Assembly: GCA_945859605.1 (NCBI GenBank)
Contig: OX243816.1
Location: forward strand, 27,731,342 to 27,795,341
Reading direction: 5' to 3'
Length of the DNA stretch: 64,000 nucleotides
Origin: Lumbricus rubellus
Lineage: Eukaryota > Annelida > Clitellata > Crassiclitellata > Lumbricidae
Positions 12,157 to 23,229 of this stretch are shown here, in pieces (position 1 is the stretch's first letter; each line of letters starts with the position of its first letter). The position numbers and the translations under genes are program-made. The notes beneath the pieces are model-generated. The model had not been told where the DNA came from, made no database searches, and saw nothing but the letters and a program-made list of their open reading frames with translations.

Positions 12157-13369
12157 GAACGCCAGACATTTAAACACACGACACATAAACACGCGACACT
12201 TAAACACAGACACTTAAACACAAGACAGATAAACACACGGACAAATAAACACACGACAGATAAACACACGGACAGTTAATCACGCGACATTCAAACACAC
12301 AAGACATAGACACAACGACAGACACTATATCATTCACATAATGGAACAACTGAAAGTAAGCTTACTCCTTTCCGCCGCAAACCCTCAACGAATTTTAGTC
12401 GACTTTGAGTCTGCTGCGATGTCAGCGTTCAAGGAAGCATTTCCTAATGCAGCCATCTCTTGGCTGCTATTTTCACCTATGCCAAAGCGTCTTGAGAAAA
12501 CTGACTGAAGTTGGGATGAAACAGGCCTATGAAACTGACAATGTTGTTCGCGGAGCAGTACGATGTTTAGCTGCATTGGCACTTGTACCTGAAGAGGACG
12601 TCATTGAAGCTTTTGAGCTACTTGCAGATGAAATTGGTGAAGTACACGAGCGAATGCCGGAGCTTCTTTCATATTTCGAGCATACTTACATCCGTGGACA
12701 AAGGCGGGCTGGACGAAACGCTACATATGGGCCAAGTTTATTCTCAATAAAACTTTGGAATCAACATCAGGCAGCAGCCGAAGGAATTGCCCGAACAACT
12801 AATTCAGTTGAGGGTTGGCACTTCGCTCTCCAGTCCTTGTTCCAGTGTCACCATCCTACTCTCTGGACCTTCTTGGAAGGAATCTTGAAGGATATTCAGA
12901 AACGGAAGGCCTGTTTTTTACAGGGAATATCCGGAGTCGAGCAACCGCAAAGGAAGATGTATCGCGATTTGAAGGAGCGTGTAGGACGTGCCGTTAGCCT
13001 CTATTAATTTTTGTCCGCAAACGTTCTGCAGTATTTGCAAGCAATCGCTCATCTGTCTCACCAGTAGTTGAACAGTATGGCAGAACATCAACATTGCCTA
13101 TTTGGTTTTAAAACATTCACTACAGTAGGCCTATTGATGCTATCTCATTTAGGCCTATCATATAACTGTTATCACTTTTTAATAATTATGTCACTGTCTT
13201 CATCTATCGTGCTTATGTTTGAGTGCGGCGTGTTTAAATGTCGCGTGATTAACTGTCCGTGTGTTTATCTGTCGTGTGTTTATTTGTCCGTGTGTTTATC
13301 TGTCTTGTGTTTAAGTGTCTGTGTTTAAGTGTCGCGTGTTTATTTGTCGTGTGTTTAAATGTCGGCACA
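12157..13369 (+). mobile_element. Mutator-like element (MULE), 1.2 kb, internally deleted
   Basis: It is bounded by terminal inverted repeats of about 137 bp (12161-12298 and 13230-13365) made almost wholly of tandem units such as ACACACGACA-TAA. An 11-bp direct repeat CCCACTACACC flanks it (12146-12156 and 13370-13380), within the 8-11 bp range usual for MULEs. The interior carries the C-terminal part of an animal MULE transposase with a frameshift. The element sits near the right end of a small hAT, so it inserted later. Two TAGGCCTA octamers (13126, 13150) lie between the coding remnant and the right arm. Confidence 0.8.
12380..13007 (+). pseudogene. MULE transposase, C-terminal remnant
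   Basis: The first frame reads RILVDFESAAMSAFKEAF from about 12389. It includes the DFE that carries the second catalytic Asp of the RNase-H-fold transposase. Near 12460 the frame shifts by one base, and the protein continues as GCYFHLCQSVLRKL, the C..H block typical of MULEs. It then runs through RTTNSVEGWHFALQSLF (conserved 'RTNNSVEGWH') to a stop at 13005-13007. The N-terminal DNA-binding region and the first catalytic Asp are missing, so it cannot be active. About 200 residues remain of a protein that is normally several times longer. Upstream sequence to the left inverted repeat has no more coding. The family is recognised from motifs only. Confidence 0.82.
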
Positions 13370-13679
13370 CCCACTACACCACTGCAGCCTCTACATGTAT
13401 AATAGGCCTATTAAACGACAGCAGAATACCAACCATAATAATTAATTATTATGATGATGCCAATGCACTCGTTTGAACGTGAATAATATTTTATTCAGAC
13501 GTAACCACGTCAGAGGAAATGTCCGGACATGACAGAAAAAGCAGCAGGTAATGCTCTAACATGTCACAGTTGTCATACCGTATAGCCTACATATAATTAT
13601 AGATATGTATGCATATATATTTATACTATACATAGATATGTATACATAGATATGTATACATAGATATGTATACTATACA

Positions 13680-13990
13680 ATACATAGGCCTACATCTATC
13701 TCATCATCATTATCATGTTGTGCTCTATCAATTGGCAGGTTAGTACATATATGTACGTCCGATGGCGCCACTCCTCTCGTTGTTGAACCTCCTCTTTTAG
13801 CTGTTTATATATCCTTCCCACATCATCCAGTCCAGAAGCTTCTGTCTAGGTCTTCCTCTTCCTGTCCGTCCCTCCATTCTTCCCTCTATTATTTCCCTCA
13901 TAAGGGTGTCTCCTCTCAGTATGTGGCCAATTCAGTTTCTTTGTCTTTCCTTATTGTGGTGATTATCGCTCATGAAGGGAAAGCTTATTG
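13680..13990 (-). mobile_element. LINE C-terminal relic with (GAT)n tail
   Basis: On the minus strand from about 13975, one frame reads HILRGDTLMREIIEGRMEGR, then TGRGRPRQKLLDWMMWEGY. This is the well-known 'GH-x-LR ... EGR-x-GKR-x-GRPR' terminus of RTE/Jockey-type LINE ORF2. It ends with NLPIDRAQHDNDDE, running into (GAT)n (plus strand TCATCATCATTATCAT, 13700-13716). No RT core remains. Confidence 0.7.
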
Positions 13991-14800
13991 TTCGCAAATG
14001 TTTGGGATCACCAACATAGTTAACATTTTCTTTCAAAATCCAAAAATGATTCCAAACTTTGCGAACTACTTAAATGATATATGAAAGTATCTTATGTAAC
14101 GCAATATTCACGACGCTTTTGTGGAATTCATCAAAGAAATCATTTTGAAAATGTTGACATTACATGACTTGGTAATTTGTACAGAGGTGTTGGCTATCAA
14201 TCGAAGATAATTCGGCTTAAAATTAATGTATCGAGGGACAGAGAGGTAGCCTATCGAGTGTCTGTTACACTGTTACATAGACAAACTTTGCAAAACTCCA
14301 CATGGGTCTAACAATTTTGGCGAACACAAAAAAATTCCAAGCACTTATCTACACCATTTGATGTCTATATTTACATTCGACGAGTCTTGTTTTTCCAAGT
14401 AAACTTTTTTTATTTTGAGAAGTTTTTCGCAGAAGCGTTCACATCTATTTATACACTGCACGCGTCGACGATAAAACATTGCGCTCATTTAAATTGCCTA
14501 AAAATAATAATAGCCCAAATATGGCATATAATATAATTTATATATACCCATAATTATAAGTGAAGCATCACGGTTTATTGGTGGTTGAGTGGATGCTTTT
14601 GTGCGACTGAGAAAATAATGCCTTCTCTGTATAATAATAATAATAATACGACGTCGACCGACTGCACAGTGTTGTTGTTGATTTGTGTGCCATGCCATGG
14701 CTGATGCTATTCCACCGACGACGACGTTTCACCGTCTCTGCCATTGCAGCCGCAGCCGCAGAGTCTATTCTTTGCACGAAGCGACCAACGCCACCGGCCG
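13991..14800. other. Unassigned
   Basis: A+T-rich unique-looking sequence with no coding signal. (TAA)n is at 14630-14648. Confidence 0.5.
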
Positions 14801-14886
14801 AGGAGGAGACGGTGGTGGCCGAGGAGGAGACGGTGGTGGCCGAGGAGGAGACGGTGGTGGCCGAGGAGGAGACGGTGGCGGTGGCG
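14800..14886 (+). repeat. 21-bp minisatellite, 4 copies
   Basis: Unit GGCCGAGGAGGAGACGGTGG-T, perfectly repeated. As it is a multiple of three it encodes EEETVVA or its reverse in overlapping frames. I do not regard the surrounding 79-90 residue frames as genes. Confidence 0.88.
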
Positions 14887-15900
14887 ATGAATTACGACGC
14901 AATATGGAGCCTGGAGACGTAGCGAATAATTGGGTCTTAGAAGGACCGAACCATTAAGGTGCGACGTACATTCCACGCGAATTATTAGGCGCCTTTATTT
15001 GGCCGACGACGACGACGACCATTGAAAGAACGACCGAATATACGTCGTCGGCCGTGCAGCTTTCGGTCTTTCGACTGCGCTGCTGCTCAAGTTATAAGTG
15101 CTCAGCGCTTAGCGGTCGAGAGAGCGTGGAACAATGCGACCCGAAGACTTGCTTATACTTAATTGGGGTCTAAGGGGAGTTTTTGTGCACGACCAAACAA
15201 CAGCCGGAATCCGCGCGAAGAGACAAATGCGTTCATACAGGATTAATGTTAATTTTAATGTGTTGCTATTAGTGTCTAATAACATGTGAAAACGATTATC
15301 TTCTTTCGATTTAGATCTGTCGTTTATTACCGATTAGGAAAAACGTTTATTGGTCCAATAATAATAAAAGTAATATCGATGTTTTCCACCTGACAATTAC
15401 CGTTCACTTGTTCCGCCTCTTTCATCTAAACCACGTTCTTTCTCCTTCCATTCTTTTATCAATGGCTAAATGATGTTGGTCATTTGCTCGTTCTTTTCCA
15501 TTGCTAATTTGATCATTCCTTTTGATCATAGAGAGACTGATGGATCGATTGATCAATCGGTCGGTCGATTTTGATAGTTTTAAATCGGTTGGTTCTTTTA
15601 TCCGTTCAATCATTCATTAATTTTCTATTGTTTTAAATGCGTTGTTTTCAGGAAATAGACGATCTGCAGGCTATTATAGGTCTATTCGCAAACTGATTCC
15701 TGGAAAATTCAAGTCAAACAAATATTGGACTGACGGGAAAACGAGAACTCTAAAGATTGCCTACAATCTGAAATTATAAAATTATAAAATAGAAAACAAT
15801 AGGCCTATGAAATGTTGTTGTAATCTGTTCTTATAATGTGCTATAATTATTTCGCTTACAAATTTGATAATATATGCGAATGAACCACCGTGACTATGAT
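14887..15900. other. Unassigned
   Basis: No recognised coding or RNA gene. A TAGGCCTA octamer is at 15800. (GATCGATTGATCAATCGG)-like sequence lies at 15540-15560. Confidence 0.5.
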
Positions 15901-16566
15901 CATTCGTTCGTTTGGAAATTCATATAGCACCTCTTAAAAACTGCTCACAGGCGCTCCCGACTCCAGTGCGCCCAAAAAGAACAGTTTTGAGTTTGGTAAG
16001 GAAGTATCCTATAGTAGAGTCCCAGGGTGTAGGCGTAGCTCAAAATGAAGGCCATTCCAGGCCACTGGTCCAATGGCATTGGACCAACCACAGAGAAAGC
16101 TAGATTCTTGATGGTAGTAGCACAAGCAAAATGAACTAAGAGTACTCGCTTTTCAGCAGAGCGTAGCTGACGACATCCTTGGATACTCAACTTAGAGCAA
16201 CATAACTCTTGGAGGTAAATTTGGGCGAGGCCCTGATAACATCGCCATACCAGAGCAGTAGGGTTGTCCAGAATAACAAAAAGTTTCAGAAAACACCCAT
16301 ACTGAAGTTTTTCCCATGATTTTGTTCATGTGTGGCCTACAGATATTTTTTACAGATTTTTAAAATGTCATCCTAGGGTCCCTCATGGCCCCTGAACTTA
16401 GGGACCGATTTTGGTCAAAATCGCACTGTATTTTCAATACGAGCAGCTTATAACTAAGCAGATAGGACTTACAGTTGCACTATTAGACACCAAATTGATA
16501 TAATTTTCATTACTCTTGACTAATCAGCAATAAAACAAGTTGAAATGTACTTTATGAGAAATATAA

Positions 16567-16742
16567 GGGGCCGTCCATAAATGACGTCACGTAATTTAGG
16601 ACGATTTTTTTACCCCGAACCCCTCGAGTTACATGCTGTCACAAAATTCATACGATATCTAGTCAGAAACTGTCACAAATAGTCACAGATGTGTGACTCG
16701 GCCTCTCCCCTAGGTGTGTGACGTCATTTATGGACGGTCCCC
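16567..16742. mobile_element. 176-bp MITE inside the left arm (mirror copy 18138-18313)
   Basis: It starts GGGGCCGTCCATAAATGACG and ends ATGACGTCATT-type CGTCATTTATGGACGGTCCCC, so it has its own inverted ends of about 24 bp. AA flanks both sides, a possible 2-bp target duplication. Being present in both arms at the mirror position, it was inserted before the arms were duplicated or last equalised. The superfamily is not assigned. Confidence 0.6.
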
Positions 16743-16772
16743 AATGAAGTACCAATACGCACCGGCAGCAGG

Positions 16773-17625
16773 TGGGATGGGTGGGTGGATTGATGATGGG
16801 TGGGTGTTTGGATGGATGGATGGATGGACGGATAGATGGGTGGATGGATGGATGGATTGATGGGTGGGTGGAGGATGGGTGGGTGGGATGGTGGGTGGGT
16901 GGATGGATGGATAGTTGGGTGGATGGGTGGACGGATAGATGGGTGGATGGATGGATAGATGGGTGGATGGATGGATTGATAGATGGGTGGGTTGGTGGGT
17001 GGATGGATGGATGGGTGGATGGACGGATAGATGGGTGGATGGATGGATGGATTGATGGGTGGGTGGGTGGAGGATGGGTGGGTGGGATGGTGGGTGGATG
17101 GATAGTTGATTGGATGAATGGATAGATGGGTGGGTGGATGGATGGATAGATGGGTGGGTTGGTGGGTGGGTGGATGGATGAAGGGATTGGTTGGTGGACG
17201 GAGGATGGGTGGATGGATGGGTCAATAAATGGATGGATGGGTCAATAAATGGATGGATGGGTTGGTGAGTGGATGGATGGATGGGTGGGTGGGTGGATGG
17301 ATGGGTGGGTGGATGAATGGATGGAGGGATGAATGGATGGGTGGGTGGAGGGATGGATGGATGTAGGATGGGTGGATGGAGGGATGGGTGAATGGATGGA
17401 GGATGGGTGGGTGTTTGAATGAATGGATGGAGGGATGAATGGATGGGTGGATAAATGGGTGGATGGGTGGGTGGGTGGAGGCATGGATGTAGGATGGGTG
17501 GGTGGATGGAGGGATGGGTGGATGGATGGGTGAATGGATGGAGGAATGAATGGGTGGATGGATGAGTGGATGAATAGATGGAGGGATGGGTGGGGAGGAG
17601 GGTGAATGGATGGGCGTTTGGATGG
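16773..17625 (+). repeat. (GGAT/GGTG)n satellite inside the hAT-type element
   Basis: TGGA, TGGG and GATGGATAGATGGG units. Larger blocks such as 'gggtggacggatagatgggtgg' recur at about 16820, 16925 and 17010. The 355-residue minus frame (His-Pro-Ser-Thr-Ile) and its shadows come from this repeat. Confidence 0.93.
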
Positions 17626-18107
17626 GAAGAAAGAAGATGAAGAAGGGTAAGATTATGGAATGAGCGCATGCAAGTAGAAGAGGAAGAATCGGAAGAAGGA
17701 GAAAAGATGGAAATCATTTGGGAGATGAAGAATGAGAAGCAGAGACTGCCAGAGAGGAAGAGAAGAAGGAATGGGAAAGAAGTTGGAGAAGACAAATATG
17801 AAGGTGGAAAAGGAAGAGGAGGAGGTATACAGAAGACAATGGAGGATTAAGAAAAGAAGGAGAAGATAATGAGGACAGGGGAACAATTTAGGAATGATAT
17901 TAAGAAGAATCAGAGTTGAGGAGGAGGGTGAAGAGGTAGATGAGAAGGATGACTATGAATAGGCCTATAGTGTCCCGTAATCATAGTCTGGGTGCTGTTG
18001 GAGAGTCGACATCTTTAAGCATATTATAGTCTTTGTGTCAAGGAATTCGCAACAGTTGCATTACTAAAATTAGGTGAAAAATAGGATGTGAACCACATGA
18101 TGCGACG
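17626..18107. other. Purine-rich filler of the hAT-type element
   Basis: A/G-rich non-coding sequence between the satellite and the right arm. A TAGGCCTA octamer is at 17960. Confidence 0.6.
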
Positions 18108-18690
18108 CCTGCTGCCGGTGCGTATTGGTACTTCATTGGGGACCGTCCATAAATGACGTCACACACCTAGGGGAGAGGCCGAGTCACACATCTGTGACTA
18201 TTTGTGACAGTTTCTGACTAGATATCGTATGAATTTTGTGACAGCATGTAACTCGAGGGGTTCGGGGTAAAAAAATCGTCCTAAATTACGTGACGTCATT
18301 TATGGACGGCCCCTTATATTTCTCATAAAGTACATTTCAACTTGTTTTATTGCTGATTAGTCAAGAGTAATGAAAATTATATCAATTTGGTGTCTATTAG
18401 TGCAACTGTAAGTCCTATCTGCTTAGTTATAAGCTGCTCGTATTGAAAATACAGTGCGATTTTGACCAAAATCGGTCCCTAAGTTCAGGGGCCATGAGGG
18501 ACCCTAGGATGACATTTTAAAAATCTGTAAAAAATATCTGTAGGCCACACATGAACAAAATCATGGGAAAAACTTCAGTATGGGTGTTTTCTGAAACTTT
18601 TTGTTATTCTGGACAACCCTACAGAGCAGCTATCCTGAGCTCAATACGTTGGCAAAATACAGAGTCGGTGGTACATAGTATAGCGGTTTA

Positions 18691-20440
18691 TGTTCGCAAT
18701 CCACTAGATTCGCTAGAGCTGCAGAATGATTCTATCGAAATACATTCGCCAGATGACGATAGCAGCCTTCTCCAAGAAACTCTGGCGACTTCAACGAATC
18801 AGAATTATTCCGTCCATAATAATGTTATGGCTAATAGCGTATACGCAATGGCTTTGAATGCTAAGAACTAAACCTAGTTGGTGCTTCACTTCGTTTAGCA
18901 CTTCACTCCGTAAATTATTTATCAATTACACATGTCTCCTCCGTCATTGTCACGGCTTGTAACCTCAGAGCCAGCCGTCTATCTCAATCGACGAGATCGA
19001 GAAATATGAGGCGGTCTCCATCTGCATTGCTTAGCTTTGATCCTTCACATTGAAGCTGTTGGTTAAGTGGAATTGCTCAATTATTATTTAATAACTTTTT
19101 GGGGCAAAGTGACAATCGTTATGTGGCCATTAAAAAATATTTCTTTTGGTAATTGTTGCAAAGTCTATCTTTTCACTGTTATACAACAGCACAGCGAAAA
19201 AGTAGACAAGTCAGTAAAATAACGGTGGAAATAGCACAGGCTATAGGCCTAAACTATTTTGAAAAGAAAACTCAAGCTACATTATTATAATTATCTCTGT
19301 TCTGAACTATCAGCATACAAATTTAATAAAGACTGCGATTAAAACTAATGCTCACACGTTATCTGAACAATAATTAACTATTTTCCGTGTATATTGTATA
19401 CTAAGCTTATAGTCATTATTCAATTATAGTCTAGACTACACTGCGCGAATGATGAAGTGAATGAAAGTTTGATAATTCCGTTGTCAGTTAATTTTCCCTT
19501 TCCGTAAATCATTATTAATGGAAGTGCTCATCATTGTCATCAACATCTATTGGTTAAAACAGTGATTGGGTGATGTCGGGATGCTCTCAAAGAATTTCGT
19601 TTCAGTTCTCTCCCAAATGTTGCCGACTGTCGCAACCAAAAAAGTCAAAAACCTATAAATTTTTCCAACTAATCTGTTTACAGGAAACGCTGCAGGATGA
19701 AAGAGCATCAGTTATCCGGTAGACTATAGCTTGTAAAAACTGTTTTGCCACAACATGCAAAGAAAGCCATTCTTGACATCAGAGGACTTTTTGGTGGTTG
19801 TCAAAGCTAGCTGCAGATCTGTGACTGCAGGTGTTAGAACAGTGTTAGAGAATATATGTGAATACATATACACCTAGGGTAGACCAATAAAAGTTGTCTC
19901 CTGCGGTTTTTGGCCAATATCTTCACCAAAAATAAGAATTTTTGAATACAATTTCACGGGCTGAAAGGCAATTAATTCATATCTACATGCAATAGCCATA
20001 TTTTACCAAGACATTACAAGCAGAACATAAGTTATATCACTTTTAGTGAGCCCATGCACCCACTGTTTTTTCGACGATCCAAAAACGTAACGCAACAGAA
20101 AGTAACAAAAAACCGATTTTATTAAGCCACATTTCAAATAATTGTTATCCAATGAACCTGATGTTGCTATAGATAATCATTACTTTTACCATTTACAAAA
20201 TAAACTTTGTACCAGCGTAGCTGGGCGTCACCGTGACATAATTTTCCAAGATGAGTCACTATAAAGTTGCAAATGCAAAAATTTTCAGATTCAAATTTTG
20301 CTATTAAATCAGTAAAAGAGAAATTTGTTAGACATTATAATGACCAAGACTTCAGTGACAGACAAAATGTGTATTCAGATATTTTATGAGCAGGGTCTTG
20401 GAGCTCAAGCTATAATCATCACTTGCTCTGATAAACAGAG
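18691..20440. other. Unassigned
   Basis: The plus-strand frame ending at 18871 enters from the hAT-type arm. Its last ~65 codons match nothing I know. The rest is A+T-rich with no coding signal; TAGGCCTA is at 19244. Sequence near 19880-20330 looks repeat-derived, but no ends could be defined. Confidence 0.45.
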
Positions 20441-20790
20441 CGGAGAAAATTAAGAGTTATATAGTCACCTTGTGCTGTCAGTTCGTTGAACTCTAGCGAT
20501 CGACAAGGCCAGCCTTCTCCATTGGTCCTCATCGATTTTCTTGGCATATTGACAGAGGTGGTTTGCCATTGCCTTTCCCTGGTTTTTGCCTGCCGTGCCC
20601 GTTCGTTCACTTTCCCATTACAGGAAAGTTACTAACGGTCTGCACCACTTGAAGGTGGGCACGGAGGACTTTGGTTCAACAGCCCAGTTCGGTTCCGAGT
20701 CTACGATCAAAAGATGCGTCGGTCAGGTCTCCTCCCCGTTTTACTTTAGCAAGCTAAAGCGGCGGAAGAACCTTAGCAGACCATAGAGAG
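20441..20790. other. Unclassified interspersed-repeat-like block
   Basis: G+C content rises and the block is bounded by A+T-rich DNA. It includes GAGGTGGTTTGCCATTGCC and CACTTGAAGGTGGGCACGGA. The texture is that of a dispersed repeat, but I see no ends, tail or protein. Confidence 0.3.
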
Positions 20791-21039
20791 TTAAGAAATA
20801 TGCCTCTGATGAAAAGAGATCGACTCAATGTCAACAGTTATTGTTCTGGTTTCATAGAGAAGAACCAATAGCCTCTGATCTCCGGATTTTTACCCGATAG
20901 TTTATCAAGTGTGGAAAGCTACGCCAGGGAAATACAATCTCCGACCAAATCCAAGAATGATAAGAGAATTGATGGTCGCCTTGCCATGGAGTCGATAGGG
21001 GAAGATTTATCTCTGGAATACATCAACAATCGAAATCGC

Positions 21040-21480
21040 AATCTCTAAACATCTAAAGCGTTACTCGAAAGCCAAGCGCGGGGCACCAGCTTATTCACGA
21101 GCGCTGCGTTGCTTCTAAAGGGTTGCCGTATACGAGAAGTCCAAAGGTGGTCCGAGTCGAATCACCATAGCATAAGAGAAGCCAAAACAGCCACTTAAGC
21201 AGGTGTCGTCTGCGTGGGTCGGGAATTGGAAGGCGGAGGATCAGATGAGACATATGAGTTCTTGAAGAGGTGTGACTTCAGTTTCGAATTAAAGGTCCGA
21301 GGTGTGATGGACAGAGGAAGGTGATGGCGTGTGATTAGTATTGATAGTGGAGGAACTGAAAAAGTTCGGAATTCAGCAGGCAGGTCATTCCAAAGGCGTG
21401 TGCATGTCGATAGGAAGTCTCAACATAGAAGAATATCTTTACGGCGCAACGACCCGATAACTTCACATGAAAATCGGTAA
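21040..21480 (-). mobile_element. CR1/L2-like LINE 3' end (family B)
   Basis: The minus strand from about 21415 reads LWNDLPAEFRTFSVPPLS, and later TFNSKLKSHLFKNSYV. These are the 'WNxLP' and 'FKxxLKTHLF' blocks that close CR1/L2-type ORF2. About 150 bp of untranslated tail follow, containing GCGCTCGTGAATAAGCTGGT (plus strand, end near 21105). The same tail recurs alone at 24850-24925. It differs from family A in tail sequence. Confidence 0.7.
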
Positions 21481-22600
21481 TTTAGAGAAGCAATCTACTA
21501 AGTGTCTTCCTTCAGAACACGAATAAGCCTATTTTAATTATGTAAGCGTAATTATGACAATATAATTATTATCTTCGTGCTGTCCTATTAAAATGACTTT
21601 ATCGAACCCACAGATTATGACCGCTATACCTCATTATTACCTCAGTCGTTATAAATTCTTATTCGTGCAGAATGGCAGCAGTGAATGCATCATAGAAAAG
21701 GACATGTTAGGCACAAGTATACTGCATAATAATTATATAGGCTAATAAACATGTAGATTGTGATAAATGCCTAATTCTTGTTGCGCATGCGTCTCATAAT
21801 AATTTATGCATGGGCGATTTTTCTTCTCAGCCTATAAACGGTGCGTTATTCATTCACTTGCATGTACACTTTGTATAGTATATAGGTTATCTGCTTACAA
21901 CGATGTGAACGGTGAACCGTAGCATACGTGTGCACAACTGTACATGCATACCGTACGTTCTATTATTTTTCCCCGATAAGGTATACTATTTTGCCGTATA
22001 CGTTGGCATACTAATTAATTGTGTTAGCATTAATTTATTCACTAGTGTACATCTCTCATCTGTATTGGACTCGGTGTCACTGAAATAACTGCAGCTATCA
22101 GCGCAAACCACACTCATAATGCTATTCAGCCTCGTGATATTCCACATAATTTATTCTGTCCCCAAAACCATCGTTTGCATGGATATACACCGATTCGTCC
22201 ATAAATGTATTATTTTGCTCATTCTCTAACAGTGCAACTTCAATTAGATTACGGTACAGTACGTGTAAGACTGTTTATTTTTCGATTGCATGCATAATAG
22301 GTCTAGGCCTACGTAGTAGTCTACGTATACGGTGCGCGCATGTTATTTCGGCAGGTAACTTACGGTAGCACTATGGCTTACAATAGATCACAGGTCAGAG
22401 TGAGGAAAAGCAGCAGCTGTGTACATTATTCCTACAGCGCTGAATAATTTACTGCTGTGCGCTGCGTCTGTTTCGGCACCGAATTCAATACAGGCCGCGT
22501 GGCACTATGAGGACAATACACATATATACAGCACCCCATTATCTAATATACAGAACCGTGCACTGCATCACAGCAGCAGCAGCAACCCGCATGCATCCAT
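21481..22600. other. Unassigned
   Basis: A+T-rich with TGCATGCA-type patches. TAGGCCTA is at 22304 and TAGGCTA at 21738. No coding signal. Confidence 0.5.
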
Positions 22601-22604
22601 CCAC

Positions 22605-22772
22605 TCCCCTACCCCTCCTCCTCTTCCTCCTCCTCCTCCTCCTCCTCTTCCTCCTCCTCCTCCTCGTCGTCGTCCTCGTCCTCCCAATCCATGCATAGTA
22701 CTCGATGCGTGGCGGCCACCGTTGAAGAGCCACCGCCCGTCCGACCGAACGACGGATGACCGGGCACAGAAG

Positions 22773-22808
<36 letters not shown>

Positions 22809-22815
22809 ATGCAGG
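22605..22815 (+). repeat. (CCT)n and (GCT)n triplet tracts
   Basis: CCT/CGT repeats at 22613-22685 and GCT repeats at 22777-22810. The long minus-strand frames from 22539 to 23358 are made of these plus the ACAT array. Confidence 0.9.
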
Positions 22816-22929
22816 CGACCGCGTCCCTCCCTCTGTCCCTCTAGCGACCGTCGCCAGTCCTCTGCTGACGGATAACCTGGCACGACGGTTCTCGCGTCTT
22901 CGGAACTGAAGCAGAAAGGCAGAGAGAAG

Positions 22930-23227
22930 CATACGTACGCATACGCACATATACACACGTACATACATACAAGCATACGTACGCATACGTACGTACATAC
23001 ACACATACGTACGCATACGTACGTACATACACACATACATAGATACATACACATATACACACACATACATACATACAAGCATACGTACATACATACATAC
23101 ATACATACATACATACATACATACATACATACATACATACATACATACATACATACATACATACATACATACATACATACATACATACATACATACATAC
23201 ATACATACATACATACATACATAAGCA
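22930..23227 (+). repeat. (ACAT)n array with ACGT/ACAC-variant left part
   Basis: The left third (22930-23090) mixes ATACGTACGCATACGTACGT and ACACAC units. The right part (23085-23223) is a nearly pure ACAT array. Confidence 0.93.
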
Positions 23228-23229
23228 CA

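Larger units (their letters stand above)
12037..13384. mobile_element. Tiny hAT-type element (about 124 bp) split by a MULE
   Basis: The outer sequence starts CAGTAGTGTAGT (12037) and ends ACTACACCACTG (13384), a 12-bp imperfect inverted repeat with hAT-style CA..TG ends. It is flanked by the exact 8-bp direct repeat CAGCCTCT (12029-12036 and 13385-13392), the hAT-size target duplication. Apart from the MULE inside it, only 12037-12156 plus the last bases 13381-13384 belong to it, so before interruption it was about 124 bp: a MITE without a transposase. Confidence 0.75.
16259..18621. mobile_element. hAT-type nonautonomous element with 514-bp inverted repeats
   Basis: The 2,363-bp element starts TAGGGTTGTCCAG and ends CTGGACAACCCTA. 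It is flanked by the exact 8-bp duplication CAGAGCAG (16251-16258, 18622-18629), the hAT-type target size. The inverted repeats occupy 16259-16772 and 18108-18621: both 514 bp and apparently almost identical, so the element is young or the arms have been homogenised. There is no transposase. The interior is a TGGA/TGGG satellite (16773-17620) followed by A/G-rich sequence. A smaller palindromic element sits in each arm. It landed in a LINE copy and splits its frame. Confidence 0.85.
15905..18690 (-). mobile_element. CR1/L2-like LINE 3' end (family A), split by a hAT-type element
   Basis: On the minus strand the reading frame enters near 18675 with FCQRIELRIAALVW, stops at the hAT-type insertion (18621), and resumes at 16250 with WRCYQGLAQIYLQEL. 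A further frame gives RQLRSAEKRVLLVHF and then FSVVGP. These are consecutive CR1/L2-clade C-terminal blocks (RI-x-FKIA..., GLAP-x-YL-x-EL, RRxLRSA, AFSVVGPxxWN). The 3' end has the family-A tail (plus strand TATAGCACCTCTT ... CAGGCGCTCCC, 15925-15960). It is 5'-truncated and carries small indels. Bases beyond about 18690 show no further LINE similarity that I can read. Confidence 0.78.

Noticed and set aside
16728..17795. 355-residue minus-strand His/Pro/Ser protein
   Set aside because: It begins in a transposon arm and is otherwise the TGGA/TGGG satellite read backwards.
18551..18871. 106-codon plus-strand frame as a host C-terminal exon
   Set aside because: The first part is hAT-type arm and the next bases are antisense LINE. 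The remainder matches nothing I know.
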